Assembly: GCA_902799835.1 (NCBI GenBank)
Contig: CADCCF010000002.1
Span: 133,338-197,337, forward strand
Direction of reading: 5' to 3'
DNA: 64,000 nucleotides
Source of the DNA: an uncultured Pseudomonadota bacterium
GTDB lineage: Bacteria; Pseudomonadota; Alphaproteobacteria; RF32; CAG-239
The first letter of the stretch is position 1. Every line of letters begins with the position of its first letter. Below, in pieces: positions 42,446-52,784 of the stretch. A program made the translations under genes and the position numbers. The notes under the pieces are model-generated. The model made no database searches. It was not told the origin of the DNA and was given only the letters and a program-made list of their open reading frames with translations.

Positions 42446-44500
42446 ATGAATAAATTTTTTATTACGATATGTTTCAGTTTATTTTTGCCGATGTTCGCTT
42501 ATGCCGGAATCACTCCGATTAATAATTATAAAGGTAATCTGCAACCATCACAACACAATACCACTCCAACAGTCAAGGTTGTAGATTATGACGATTTTGC
42601 ATCTTTCGTTCGTGAAGCAATTAAAAAAGCTAAATTTGCTTCCAAAGAAGATATGAAGGGAAACACCACAAGTTATGTGCCAAGTGTTGAACGTCAAAAA
42701 CAAGAAAATGAAAATAAAAAAAGCATATTCGAAAAAATTTATGACCAAGCCATGCGTAGAGCATCTTCGAGCACCAATATCACAAGATCTGATGTCGCTG
42801 TCAATAGTATACAAAAATTGCAGCCAACAAAGATACAGCAACAACAATGGCAAAATCCCAAAGTTTCGACCATAACTGTTAAAATGCTTCCCAACAATGC
42901 ACCAACAGCTATTCCTGCACTTGAGCATATTCCCTATTGCATGAGCTCAATAGAGATTCTCAATGATGGGTTGGTTAAGATAGTTGAAACAGTTATGGTG
43001 GTAGCCAATGGTGAAAAGCTGAAATATGGATTGACCAAAATTTTACCGGCTAAAGTATACAATGGCAAAGGTAAAATGCAAACATTGGATTATTCTATAG
43101 TTAGTGTCTTACGTAACGACCAGCCTGAAGACTATCGGTTGGTTGCTCAAGGCGATGATGTATTTTTAATTCCGTATGACGATTCGCCTTTGGCTCCGGG
43201 GGTATATACTTATCAGTTTGAGTATTTAGTTGATAATTTGCTGATTGATAAAGGCGATTCGTATATGCTGTATTGGGATGTCGGTGGCCATGGTTGGAAT
43301 CTTGTGATTGATCGTTTGGGCGCCGTACTAAATCTTCCGGAAAGAAAAGGCTTATTACAACATAATGTTTTGTTCGGAAACGAAAATAATCTCTATTCCG
43401 GTGGTGTGATGGTTGGACAATATGGTCCGGCAGGTATGGCCTATGTTGCACAAAATCCTTTATTTGTGGGGGAGGGTATGTATTTACTGGCCTTGATTGA
43501 TAAGTCCGTTATGCTACCGGTAGGTTTGTGGCAAAAATTTATGCGTTCTTTTTATGATTTTGGGGACATATATTTGTCAATTATAGGGTGTTTGTTTATA
43601 GCTGTTTCATTGATTATATCGTGGCGATACATTAAATCGCAGAAAAAAATCGAAAAATTCAAATGGTCAAAAACGGCCATAATTATGCGTTGGTTGTTTA
43701 AGGATAAATTTGATATAACAGCGGCTTGTGGCTTTTTACTTGAGTTATACAAAAAGAATATAATTGATATTCAACAAGCTGACGATACAATTTTGTTGAT
43801 AAAACGCACAGACAATCTTAAAAGTTTTACTCCGTTCGAACAAAGAGCTGTATCACGATTGTTTCCGGCTCACGAAATGATATTTAATGTTGAAACAAAA
43901 ACGCGTTTAGCTTTCACTCGCTTTATGAAAGATTTAAAATCAGGATTAAAACGGGAAATTAATAAGTTTAATTTTAAGCTTTGTGTCGGCTATATTGCCA
44001 TAAGTTTCGCTATGTTATTTTTAACGGAAGCCTTTATTGCTTATTTCAAAATTTCTTCTGGTTTGACTTTTACGGTTTTAGCGATAGCAACACTGGTATC
44101 TGGGGTGTTTTTATTGTTGTGGAATATACATTTACCTGCGTGGTTAAAGGTAATATGGCGGTTTTTTATTATAGATATTTGCTTACTTGCATTGTTCTTT
44201 ATGATCGGAGTTGTGAATATTATAGCAGCAATCGTATTACTGATTAGTGAAATTATTATAGTAACAGCTATACGATTTTTTGCCCGCCGCTCTGGATTGT
44301 TGAGTTACTATATCAAAGATCTTAAGGACTATCGCGACAACTTACTTAAAAATATTGATAACATAACTTTAGGTAAAAATTTTATCAATTACCAAGCTTC
44401 TATTTGGGTTTTGGATTTAAGTGACGATATCGTTCCGCTAAAAGAAGAAGAGTATTATAAAATCCCGATTGTAAAAAATATAATTCGCCTGTTTTCGTAA
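42446..44500 (+). CDS. DUF2207-type membrane protein
   Basis: A 684-residue protein with a signal peptide (MNKFFITICFSLFLPMFAYA), an extracytoplasmic N-terminal 370 residues including the DUF2207 pattern (LNDGLVKIVETVMVVANGEKLKYGLTKILPA..., ...YTYQFEYLVDNLL, YMLYWDVGGHGWNLVIDR), then several transmembrane segments and cytoplasmic parts. The true ATG is chosen over an upstream in-frame start because it begins the signal peptide. Function unknown; the gene stands alone. Confidence 0.75.
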   Translation: MNKFFITICFSLFLPMFAYAGITPINNYKGNLQPSQHNTTPTVKVVDYDDFASFVREAIKKAKFASKEDMKGNTTSYVPSVERQKQENENKKSIFEKIYDQAMRRASSSTNITRSDVAVNSIQKLQPTKIQQQQWQNPKVSTITVKMLPNNAPTAIPALEHIPYCMSSIEILNDGLVKIVETVMVVANGEKLKYGLTKILPAKVYNGKGKMQTLDYSIVSVLRNDQPEDYRLVAQGDDVFLIPYDDSPLAPGVYTYQFEYLVDNLLIDKGDSYMLYWDVGGHGWNLVIDRLGAVLNLPERKGLLQHNVLFGNENNLYSGGVMVGQYGPAGMAYVAQNPLFVGEGMYLLALIDKSVMLPVGLWQKFMRSFYDFGDIYLSIIGCLFIAVSLIISWRYIKSQKKIEKFKWSKTAIIMRWLFKDKFDITAACGFLLELYKKNIIDIQQADDTILLIKRTDNLKSFTPFEQRAVSRLFPAHEMIFNVETKTRLAFTRFMKDLKSGLKREINKFNFKLCVGYIAISFAMLFLTEAFIAYFKISSGLTFTVLAIATLVSGVFLLLWNIHLPAWLKVIWRFFIIDICLLALFFMIGVVNIIAAIVLLISEIIIVTAIRFFARRSGLLSYYIKDLKDYRDNLLKNIDNITLGKNFINYQASIWVLDLSDDIVPLKEEEYYKIPIVKNIIRLFS

Positions 44501-44525
44501 TTCTATAATCACGATAAGGATATTT

Positions 44526-45263
44526 TTATAATTTATTGGTTTTGTCTTTGCCGACATAGCCGTATTCATAGTACAGCACCTTAAATCCGTAGGGATTCAG
44601 TAAGTACTCAGGTGATGGATTATTTTTATTCCATTTTACATAGCTGACACGTAGATATGCATTCCACAAAGATACACTTGGTTGATCGCTATTAGGCATT
44701 GTTGTTATGGTTCTAAAACGTACCATGTACAAATTACCAAAAACATTAATTACTTCGTCAATCACAACATCGTGCTTAATTTTTTGGCGCAAGTACTTTA
44801 TCAGTTTGTCCTTGTCGAATTGTGCATTAAATTGGGCATAAACTTCGTTGCTGCAATATGCGTGGAAAAGGGAATTTTCATTCCACTGAGATTGCAATGC
44901 CAGACGACTGGTCGGTAGTGTGTGACGCATTTTGACATATTCAGTGATAAGGCTTTCGGTTAATAATTTTCCTTGGTCTATTCTGATAGTAAAAGGCGAT
45001 ATTTTACTTAAGGAATCATTATGTAACTCATAAAGTAAAGGCTGCACTCCGCGTGAGGGAAGCAACAAATAAATAGTCATTGTCAGCATCACTGTTATGC
45101 TTATGTTTATGGCTGCCCATATTACTAATAAACGGGAAGTCCACAAATAACGCCTTTCAGGAAAGGCCTTTATATGGCAACGCCCAGGATATAATCCTAA
45201 CCGATCCGGACTTTTTTTGTCGTGATATCGAAATATGGCGGAAAATATTTGCATATTTGCCAT
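44526..45263 (-). CDS. VirB8-like protein (downstream of the pair)
   Basis: A 245-residue protein with the VirB8 plan: a cytoplasmic N-terminus with ERRYLWTSRLLVIWAAINIS, one transmembrane helix, and a periplasmic NTF2-like domain ending in LLNPYGFKVLYYEYGYVG, where NP-x-GF-x-V is the typical VirB8 ending. VirB8 is an assembly factor of type IV secretion systems. No other secretion gene is adjacent apart from its paralogue. It lies 9 bp after that paralogue. Confidence 0.68.
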   Translation of the reverse strand: MANMQIFSAIFRYHDKKSPDRLGLYPGRCHIKAFPERRYLWTSRLLVIWAAINISITVMLTMTIYLLLPSRGVQPLLYELHNDSLSKISPFTIRIDQGKLLTESLITEYVKMRHTLPTSRLALQSQWNENSLFHAYCSNEVYAQFNAQFDKDKLIKYLRQKIKHDVVIDEVINVFGNLYMVRFRTITTMPNSDQPSVSLWNAYLRVSYVKWNKNNPSPEYLLNPYGFKVLYYEYGYVGKDKTNKL

Positions 45264-45272
45264 CCTACTCTA

Positions 45273-46049
45273 TTAGTAATGCAAAAGCATTCTTCGTTTG
45301 AGTGCATCTTGCATATATCCTGCCACATTGTTAGGGGATCCTATATATGACAGTGAATAGCTAGTGACCAAAAAGCCGAAAGGATTTTGATAACGTATAG
45401 ATTTATTGTCATAATTTATTAATGCCAAAACAGCTCTGACATAAGCATGCCATATATTTATAATCGGTAATTTTGAGGTTGAGTAATAATCATAAGTAGC
45501 AAAACGTACCACCCACAGACCATTGGATATGGGGTATGCAAATTCAATATCCAAAGTTCTTGTGAATTCTTTTGACTGATAAGAGAACAGAAGCTGATCG
45601 ACATTGTCAGATGCAAACTCTTTATAGACTTCCGGAGTACTCATCCAATAAAAACGTGAACCGACAGCCCATCTTGATTTTAATTCATCATATTGTGAGG
45701 TAACAGAGTGTCTTAACAAAACATATTCACGAATAAATGATTCAAACAACAAGTTTTTAGGAGCAACATTGACTTCTTGTTTTTTTATTAATTTTAATTG
45801 GTTGAAATAATCATCTTTTACCAAAAGTCGTGAGTTTGCCCCGCGTTGTGGTAACAACACATATAATGTTGAAACCAACATGATATTAACACAAATGCTT
45901 AATGACGCAAAAATAACCAAGAGACGTGATGTCCACAAATAGCGTCGCTCAGGTATGGCATTTGTGTGCACTTTTTCCGGATAAAGCCCTAATTTATCGG
46001 GGCTCCGCTTTTGAGAATATTTAAATACGGCTCTTAATAAATCAAGCAT
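45273..46049 (-). CDS. VirB8-like protein (first of the pair)
   Basis: A 258-residue paralogue of the next gene: KRSPDKLGLYPEKVHTNAIPERRYLWTSRLLVIFASLSICV, one membrane helix, then a periplasmic domain with a YQNPFGFLVTSYSLSYIG end. Sequence similarity to its neighbour runs along the full length, so they arose by tandem duplication. Divergent from the TolC-like lipoprotein gene. In Rickettsiales tandem VirB8 copies are known (rvhB8-I/II). Confidence 0.68.
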   Translation of the reverse strand: MLDLLRAVFKYSQKRSPDKLGLYPEKVHTNAIPERRYLWTSRLLVIFASLSICVNIMLVSTLYVLLPQRGANSRLLVKDDYFNQLKLIKKQEVNVAPKNLLFESFIREYVLLRHSVTSQYDELKSRWAVGSRFYWMSTPEVYKEFASDNVDQLLFSYQSKEFTRTLDIEFAYPISNGLWVVRFATYDYYSTSKLPIINIWHAYVRAVLALINYDNKSIRYQNPFGFLVTSYSLSYIGSPNNVAGYMQDALKRRMLLHY

Positions 46050-46221
46050 GTCATAATATCCGCGTCATTTTAGGTTCATATATTTTCATTATAAAGCACA
46101 AAAAATATCTTTTTTATTAATTTTATACAACAAAGTTGAATAAAAGCAAATAAATACTGTTAATATGCAAAATATTGGTATAACATTACGACAATGTAAT
46201 CTGTTCAATAAGGGTTGTAAT

Positions 46222-48111
46222 ATGAAAAAAAAGAGCTTTTTAATCGGTATGATGGCACTGTTGATAACATCATGTTCCAACAGTTACAATGAAGTAAGTG
46301 TTCCTGCTCCGGCTTCCTACACCGATTGGGATAGGGCGATTCGTATCGATACTGATATGCAGTCTATGTATGCAAATATGCCGTCACATATAACCAAGCC
46401 TATCGATATGTATATGGCGTTTGCATTGGCTCTAAAGTATAATTACACTCGCCGCTTAACCAGCTATCAACAAAGTATGATAGAAGTTGGATTGTCTCCG
46501 GAAAACCGCTTACCTGAAATTTTTTCTTCAGCCGGATATGTTAATACTGAAAACCGTACGGCAATGGATTCTGAACTGAAACTGGCTTGGAATATATTGG
46601 ATGTCAGTACGGTATATTATCAAAGCAAAGACAGTTTGTATCAAACCGGTGTTGCTTATGAACAAAGCCGCAAGGTTATACATAATTTGATGCAGGAAGT
46701 AAGAACCCTATATTGGAAAGCTTTAAGTGCACAAAGAATGTTGCCACTGATTGATGATATGATAGAATATATGAGCTTGGATATTGATGAAATGAACGCA
46801 TCGACGGCTGATTTGGCTAAAGATGGTAAAAGTTTGAGTGTCGCTGATTTGGATAAAAAACGCAGCTTTATGGAGAAAATTAAAAATTTATCATCATTGA
46901 AACGTGATTTGGAAACTGCCAATGTCAGATTAGCTTCATTAATGGGTTTTCATCCCAATACTGATTTTCAGCTGGTTGGAAAAGAGGATGGTAACTATGA
47001 TTTGCCGGATATCAAAAGCTCTTTGAGCGAGATGGAGTGGGTTGCACTTGAGAATCGTCCGGAGTTGCGCGTCCGTGATTTAGTTACCAATATTGATGAA
47101 ATTGTTTCTTCATTTAAGGTTTTGAATAATCCGGGAAGTCAGAAATATCTTAGCGATTCCAATTACTATAATCGTGTATGGTCGAAAAAAGCGCGTGAAG
47201 TTGGTATGGAAGTTTTTGAGAATGTTAAGAATCCAAAATATTTTGAGGCCGAAGCTTTGCGCAGACAAAGAATGACTAACTTAATTTTAACTCAAGTTTA
47301 TATCGCTTGGGCTCGTTATATGTCAGCAATGGAGGACTATCGTATAGCCAAAGAATTATCGCTAGCATCCGAAGATATTGCTGAGGATGCAGCTATATCC
47401 AATGGGGCTAGGGCTACAAAAACTCAAATTGAATCGGCCAGAGCTATTGAAGATGAGGCCAAGGCTATGCTGGCATACGTCGATTTACAAGATGCTTTGG
47501 GTAGTCTGTATGCTACTTTAGGTATGGATGCTATACCTTATTATATGCTTAATGAAAAACCATCGCAAATAGCTGTATATTTGCGAGGTGTTCTTGAAAA
47601 ATGGCGGAAAGGAGAATTTTTGCCGGAAAATCGTCCTTATTTGCTGGATGTTCCGGCCAAACGTCCTCCGGTTAATTTATCTTCATCCAAGTTAATGCCG
47701 GATTTGACCCTCGAGAGTGGACAGCGTTTTGAGGTGGTTATTCCTGAGGCAGTTTTCAAAAAGATGAATTTTAGTGGTGATGTATCGGTTAAGGCCGGTT
47801 TGTTAAACGATTCACCATTGCCGGAATGGATTATGTATGATGAAGCTAATCGCAAATTTATAGGTCAGGCTATGCCAGGCAATATAGGACACTACACGAT
47901 TAAAGCCTATTTAACTGATTCTAAGGGAACAACCGGATACATAACATTTAGTATCAACATCAAAGATGTTTATGTTCCATCAGTAAAGTTAAGGGGATTA
48001 AACGAAGGGCGCAATGCGTTGGTTTTGAAGCGCTGTGTCGGTTCCCAATGTTCTGACAGCTATATTTCCGAATCGGTTATAGGTGAAGATGTCTATAAAT
48101 CAGCGCAGTAG
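46222..48111 (+). CDS. TolC-like outer membrane lipoprotein with C-terminal cadherin-like domain
   Basis: A 629-residue lipoprotein (LLITSC lipobox, from MKKKSFLIGMMALL). Residues about 60-420 carry the helix-rich TolC repeats: LAWNILDVSTVYYQSKD, LMQEVRTLYWKALSAQ, NVRLASLMGF, ENRPELR, LILTQVYIAWARYMSAMEDYRIAKEL, and LQDALGSLYATLGMD. The last 130 residues have a PEWIMYDEANRKFIGQAMPGNIGHYTIKAYLTDSKG pattern typical of CADG/He_PIG dystroglycan-type cadherin-like domains, which normally bind proteins or glycans. This combination is unusual. Divergent from the VirB8-like genes. Confidence 0.78.
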   Translation: MKKKSFLIGMMALLITSCSNSYNEVSVPAPASYTDWDRAIRIDTDMQSMYANMPSHITKPIDMYMAFALALKYNYTRRLTSYQQSMIEVGLSPENRLPEIFSSAGYVNTENRTAMDSELKLAWNILDVSTVYYQSKDSLYQTGVAYEQSRKVIHNLMQEVRTLYWKALSAQRMLPLIDDMIEYMSLDIDEMNASTADLAKDGKSLSVADLDKKRSFMEKIKNLSSLKRDLETANVRLASLMGFHPNTDFQLVGKEDGNYDLPDIKSSLSEMEWVALENRPELRVRDLVTNIDEIVSSFKVLNNPGSQKYLSDSNYYNRVWSKKAREVGMEVFENVKNPKYFEAEALRRQRMTNLILTQVYIAWARYMSAMEDYRIAKELSLASEDIAEDAAISNGARATKTQIESARAIEDEAKAMLAYVDLQDALGSLYATLGMDAIPYYMLNEKPSQIAVYLRGVLEKWRKGEFLPENRPYLLDVPAKRPPVNLSSSKLMPDLTLESGQRFEVVIPEAVFKKMNFSGDVSVKAGLLNDSPLPEWIMYDEANRKFIGQAMPGNIGHYTIKAYLTDSKGTTGYITFSINIKDVYVPSVKLRGLNEGRNALVLKRCVGSQCSDSYISESVIGEDVYKSAQ

Positions 48112-48146
48112 TTTGGTCAAGTTGAAAGGGCAAGGACAGCTTTTCC

Positions 48147-49625
48147 ATGGAATTTAATCGCAAAAAGGTTTCCAACTATTTCATGATTGCAACCATAATT
48201 TTTGTGGTTGTGTGGTTTAATGCCTTGTATTTTAAAAATCGAATTTCAAGTAATCATCAAAGTATTTCGGAATATAATTTGAGTGATGAAGATATTGCTC
48301 CGATATCCAGCTTGGCAGCCGCAGCCTTTTTTTATCCGGCTGAAAGTTATCAAACTGACAATAATACTGATGGTTATATTGAATACAAAACATTATATAC
48401 CAAACATAAGCCGCTTATTGTAATTGAACCGCATTATGGTTATCGTCGTTCAAGTGCTGTGGCGGCTGCAAGCTACGATTATTTGCGCGGTTTTGCCTCA
48501 AAACTTAAAAATATTATTTTGGTTGGTCCTTTGCATCAAAATATCAAAGGCGCTGTTTTACCAAAAGTCGGCAGTATAACAACACCTTTAGGGGAAGTTC
48601 AAATAAATCGTAATATTGTCAATGAGCTTCTAAAGAATTCTTTATTTGATAAAAATCAGCCTTATCCTACCAAAAACTCAATCAATATGCAATTGCCTTT
48701 TATTGCCAGTACTTTTGATAAGGTTAAAATTGTTCCGATACTTTATGGTGATATCGAAATTGAAAAATTGGTCGATGTTATTGGTCAATATGTTTCACCG
48801 AACAATTTAATAATTATTACCGCGGATTTGCCGGCCTATTTTCCCCTAAACAAAAATGAAGTCGTAAATGATAAGCATGCTAAATGTCAAAAAATCGGAA
48901 TAGAAACTGCGATGGCTCTTGCTAGAAAATATGGCCTGGTTCCCAAGCTTTTGAGTGTCGAAAGTCAAGCTAATTACAAAGGTGTATCATTCCGGCAGCG
49001 AGGGTGGAGTTATAAAGAACCTACGGAAAAACCTATTTTATATGGAGTGGAATTATCCTATCATAATTTGCAAAATTTTGTTCGCCATCATCAAAAAGAC
49101 TTATTAGATATTGTTAAGAAAAGTTTGTCGTCTGGAGTTGATAAACGTTACAAGGTTAAACGTAAACATTATAATGATTTTTTATTTAATCGCGGAGCAT
49201 CACTGATTAATATATATCGTGGTAAAAAATTGTTAGTGAGTGTTGGGGATGTTGTAGTAACCAAAGCTATCGCTGCTGATATAACCGATAATATTTTTCA
49301 CGCACTGAATTCATTGAGCAAAAAAGATGTCAAAAATATTGCCGAATTAAAAGTTTCGTTGCAACTGTTAACTGACATGGATGAAATAAAGTTTTCATCT
49401 TATGAGGATTTAATGGGAAAGATAGAATACGGTGTTGACGGCTTGGTTATTCGTAGTGGCGAACGTGAGGGCTTTTTGCCTCCCGATGCATGGTTAGATG
49501 TTAAAGATAAAGCTGAGTTTTTAACCAAACTGAAAATTAAGGCTGGTTTGAGCCCTACTTATTGGTCGGACAGCACAAAAGTTTATCGTTTTAGATCAGT
49601 TGAGGTGAAAGATGACAAAGATTAA
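48147..49625 (+). CDS. Membrane-anchored MEMO1-AMMECR1 fusion
   Basis: A 492-residue protein. After a transmembrane helix (residues about 10-30), a MEMO1-like domain of about 280 residues reads PLIVIEPHYGYRRSSAVAAASYDYLRG, IILVGPLHQNIKGAVLPK, TTPLGEVQIN, and SVSF-like strands. The C-terminal about 170 residues match AMMECR1: VSLQLLTDMDEIKFSSYED, GVDGLVIRSGEREGFLPPDAW, LKIKAGLSPTYW. MEMO1 and AMMECR1 form the A and B parts of the AmmeMemoRadiSam system; the radical SAM member is not here. It overlaps the next gene by 14 bp. Confidence 0.85.
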   Translation: MEFNRKKVSNYFMIATIIFVVVWFNALYFKNRISSNHQSISEYNLSDEDIAPISSLAAAAFFYPAESYQTDNNTDGYIEYKTLYTKHKPLIVIEPHYGYRRSSAVAAASYDYLRGFASKLKNIILVGPLHQNIKGAVLPKVGSITTPLGEVQINRNIVNELLKNSLFDKNQPYPTKNSINMQLPFIASTFDKVKIVPILYGDIEIEKLVDVIGQYVSPNNLIIITADLPAYFPLNKNEVVNDKHAKCQKIGIETAMALARKYGLVPKLLSVESQANYKGVSFRQRGWSYKEPTEKPILYGVELSYHNLQNFVRHHQKDLLDIVKKSLSSGVDKRYKVKRKHYNDFLFNRGASLINIYRGKKLLVSVGDVVVTKAIAADITDNIFHALNSLSKKDVKNIAELKVSLQLLTDMDEIKFSSYEDLMGKIEYGVDGLVIRSGEREGFLPPDAWLDVKDKAEFLTKLKIKAGLSPTYWSDSTKVYRFRSVEVKDDKD

Positions 49626-51327
49626 TGATTATGAGATAGCTATTACTGAAGCACAATTGGATAAAATGATTAACCAGCAAATGATGCCCATCGAGATGAT
49701 AGACTCATCTTTTGACGGTTATCAAAGTTTGGCTGAAGGAGACAAAAAGGCCTTATCACACTTAGTAAAAGCAGCTCGTATATTAAATGATGTTGCTTTG
49801 GAACAAGATCATCCGCTCAATCTTCAACTCAAAGCCGGTTTGGAAAAAGCCGCCATAAACGATACTCACGCGGCCAAAGCCCTAAAGATTTTTAACTCAT
49901 TGAATGGGGTTGCCGGTTTGAATGGTATTGATGCTGATCCGATAGAGCTGTTTTCTGGTGTTCACATCTTAAAAGGACGTAACTTTTACCCAACAGATTT
50001 GAGTGTTGATGAATTTCACACCATCATTCGTCGTATGGTTGAAAAAGGAAAGGTTGATGAGGTTAGTCGAATTTTATCAGCGCGCACAATGGTGCGTCGT
50101 AATGGCGATGAGCTGACGGCAATTGACTACACCCAATATTTTTCTAAGGCTTTTTCCGAAATGGCGAATGAGTTGGAGCTTGCAGCTCACTATTCGACTA
50201 ATGATGAGTTTAATGACTATTTAGGATGGCAGGTTCAAGCCTTGTTGCAGAATAATGAAGATATGGATATGTTGGCAGACAAGCATTGGGCTGTTTTACA
50301 AAATACTCCGTTGGAATTCACTTTATCTCGCGAAAATTATGAAGATGAAATAACTCCGACAATTTTTGAAAATGACGACTTGGTTAATTTGCTTAGCAGT
50401 CACAACATCTTTCCGATATCCAAAGATATGCTTGGTGCTCGCGCTGGTATTGTCAACAAAAAAGGTACCGACCTTATCCTGACCTTTAAGTCACAAATGT
50501 CACAGCTGGCCAAGTTAATGCCTTTTGCAGATAAATATGAACAAAAAATTGATTCCGGTGATGAGGTCAAACAAACAATGGTAGATGTTGACTTGGCAAC
50601 CTTACAAGGTGACTATGCCCAGTGTCGCGGTGGTATCACTACGGCTCAAAATCTTCCTAATGATGATAAATTGTCAGTCAAAACCGGCGGTGGCAGACGT
50701 AATGTTTATCATCGCCAAGTACGTATGTCCGGTGATAAGCAGCGTCAGATGAAAATATTAGAGGCCTTACTTGATAAAGAATTTCATCAATATTTTGATG
50801 AAGAAGCTGAGCATATTTTTGTTATAGGACATGAAAATGGACACTCGCTCGGACCGGACAGTTCTTACAAGGATTCTTTAGGCATTTATAAACATATTAT
50901 TGAAGAAAACAAAGCCGATGTTGTATCAATAGCAATGATGCCGCAATATGTCAAAACCGGTGTCATTGATGAAATAACATTGCGCAAAATTTATGTTACT
51001 TGGGTTGTACGGCTTTTGCTTAAATCCAAGCCGCAACAGATGCATCCTCATCGTGTTGGAGATTTGATACATTTTAACTATTTACTGAAGCATGGTGCAA
51101 TTTCAATCACCTCAGACAACAAGATTAGAATTGATTTTGTTAAAATGCCTGAGGTCATGAATAAAATACTGCAAGAGACAATTGCCGTACAATTATCAAA
51201 ATCGCCGCAAAAAGCTCAGCAATTTATTGAGGAAAACAGTGACTGGGGAAAATTGCATGAATATATTGCCGATACTTTGCAAAAAATCGGTATTAAACCA
51301 TACAAAGATATAAGGACCTACCTGTAA
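49612..51327 (+). CDS. M49-like zinc metallopeptidase
   Basis: A 571-residue protein whose C-terminal third has FVIGHENGHSLGP (H-E-x-x-H, zinc ligands), then YKHIIEENKADVVSIAMMPQY with the E-E-x-K-A-D third-ligand motif of the dipeptidyl-peptidase III-like (M49-related) proteins. The N-terminal half is helical and without known domain. It is a soluble protein without a signal peptide, so it may process cytoplasmic peptides, or act as a peptide-binding regulator. It overlaps the upstream and downstream genes. Confidence 0.7.
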   Translation: MTKINDYEIAITEAQLDKMINQQMMPIEMIDSSFDGYQSLAEGDKKALSHLVKAARILNDVALEQDHPLNLQLKAGLEKAAINDTHAAKALKIFNSLNGVAGLNGIDADPIELFSGVHILKGRNFYPTDLSVDEFHTIIRRMVEKGKVDEVSRILSARTMVRRNGDELTAIDYTQYFSKAFSEMANELELAAHYSTNDEFNDYLGWQVQALLQNNEDMDMLADKHWAVLQNTPLEFTLSRENYEDEITPTIFENDDLVNLLSSHNIFPISKDMLGARAGIVNKKGTDLILTFKSQMSQLAKLMPFADKYEQKIDSGDEVKQTMVDVDLATLQGDYAQCRGGITTAQNLPNDDKLSVKTGGGRRNVYHRQVRMSGDKQRQMKILEALLDKEFHQYFDEEAEHIFVIGHENGHSLGPDSSYKDSLGIYKHIIEENKADVVSIAMMPQYVKTGVIDEITLRKIYVTWVVRLLLKSKPQQMHPHRVGDLIHFNYLLKHGAISITSDNKIRIDFVKMPEVMNKILQETIAVQLSKSPQKAQQFIEENSDWGKLHEYIADTLQKIGIKPYKDIRTYL

Positions 51328-52706
51328 TGCACTATTGCTTGAAAGAAATTTTTGCTATTGGTATCGGACCATCAAGTTCACACACGGTTGGTCCGATGCG
51401 GGCAGCTAAAAGATTTGTTGAAAATATCAAAAGATATGATGCGATAGATAAGGTTACATCTATAAAAGTAGATCTGTATGGTTCCTTAGCTTTGACCGGC
51501 ATCGGGCACGGAACTTTAAAAGCCATAGCTTATGGATTGATGGGGTTTGAAGCTGAAGATATTGATACCGATCAGCCATATTATTCATATCTTGAGCGCG
51601 ATAAAATGTTGCACTTAGGGCAAGTAAAACCGATAGCTTTTGATGTCGATAATGATATGATCTTACACAAAGATGAGTTTTTGCCCGAACATTCTAATGG
51701 TATGAGGTTTACCGCTTATGCCGCTAAAAAAGAAGTTCTCAGCGAAGAATATTTTTCTGTCGGAGGTGGCACAATTTTACGCAAAGATGAAATGGATCAA
51801 TTATCAACTCAAAAATTTTATAATGTTCCTCATCAATACGACAGTTGTGCTGAGTTGCGGGCAATTTGCGACAAGTATAATCTTAGCATATCAGATATTG
51901 TTTTGCAAAATGAAGTAAGTTTGGTGCCGGAAAGAGAGGTTTATGATTACCTTAAAAAAATTCATACGATTATGGATGCGGCAATTGATAGAGGAATGCG
52001 CGGAACCGGTGAGCTTCCAGGAGGATTGCATGTCAAGCGCCGCGCCTCAGAGATTTATCGTCGTATGAAAGAGAAGTTTTTGACTAATCAACAAGATGGT
52101 TTGGAAGTGATTGATTGGTTGAATTTATGGGGTTTTGCTGTCGCGGAAGAAAATGCATCCGGTGGACGAATTGTTACTGCACCAACCATGGGGTCAGCCG
52201 GAGTAATGCCTGCGGTTTTGCGTTATTTTCAAAAATTTGCTTCGCATATGTCACCTCTTACAGTTGAAGAAGGTGTCATTAAATTTTTTACTACCGCTGC
52301 TGCAATATGCTCACTTTATCGAACCAATGCATCAATTTCTGGAGCTGAAGTCGGTTGTCAAGGTGAGGTGGGGGTTGCTTGTTCTATTTCAGCTGCCGGG
52401 TTGGCTGCAGCTATGGGAGGAAATAACCAACAAATTGAACAAGCGGCTGAGATCGCTATTGAGCACAATTTAGGATTGACTTGTGATCCGGTATGCGGAT
52501 TGGTTCAGATTCCCTGTATTGAACGCAATGCCATGGGAGCAGTTAAAGCGGTTAATTCTGCTCGTTTAGCCTTGCAAGGCAAAGGTGAACATTTTGTTTC
52601 ACTTGATAGTGCCATAAAAACTATGTACAGCACCGGCCGTGACATGAGCAGTCGTTATAAAGAAACTTCTCTTGGCGGATTAGCTGTTAATATCGCAAAC
52701 TGTTAA
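51327..52706 (+). CDS. sdaA: L-serine ammonia-lyase (iron-sulfur type)
   Basis: A 459-residue single-chain enzyme that turns L-serine into pyruvate and ammonia with a 4Fe-4S cluster. [16 protein letters not shown] marks the N-terminal beta domain, [24 protein letters not shown] the catalytic alpha domain, and the cluster cysteines occur in GCQGEVG and [12 protein letters not shown]. Its ATG overlaps the previous stop (TAATG), so it is translationally linked to the metallopeptidase. Confidence 0.93.
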   Translation: MHYCLKEIFAIGIGPSSSHTVGPMRAAKRFVENIKRYDAIDKVTSIKVDLYGSLALTGIGHGTLKAIAYGLMGFEAEDIDTDQPYYSYLERDKMLHLGQVKPIAFDVDNDMILHKDEFLPEHSNGMRFTAYAAKKEVLSEEYFSVGGGTILRKDEMDQLSTQKFYNVPHQYDSCAELRAICDKYNLSISDIVLQNEVSLVPEREVYDYLKKIHTIMDAAIDRGMRGTGELPGGLHVKRRASEIYRRMKEKFLTNQQDGLEVIDWLNLWGFAVAEENASGGRIVTAPTMGSAGVMPAVLRYFQKFASHMSPLTVEEGVIKFFTTAAAICSLYRTNASISGAEVGCQGEVGVACSISAAGLAAAMGGNNQQIEQAAEIAIEHNLGLTCDPVCGLVQIPCIERNAMGAVKAVNSARLALQGKGEHFVSLDSAIKTMYSTGRDMSSRYKETSLGGLAVNIANC

Positions 52707-52784
52707 AATGATATATTATTTACTTGCTTAAAAATACAATGCTTAACATAATAAAGATATCATAACTGATAAAGGATTGCGTCT

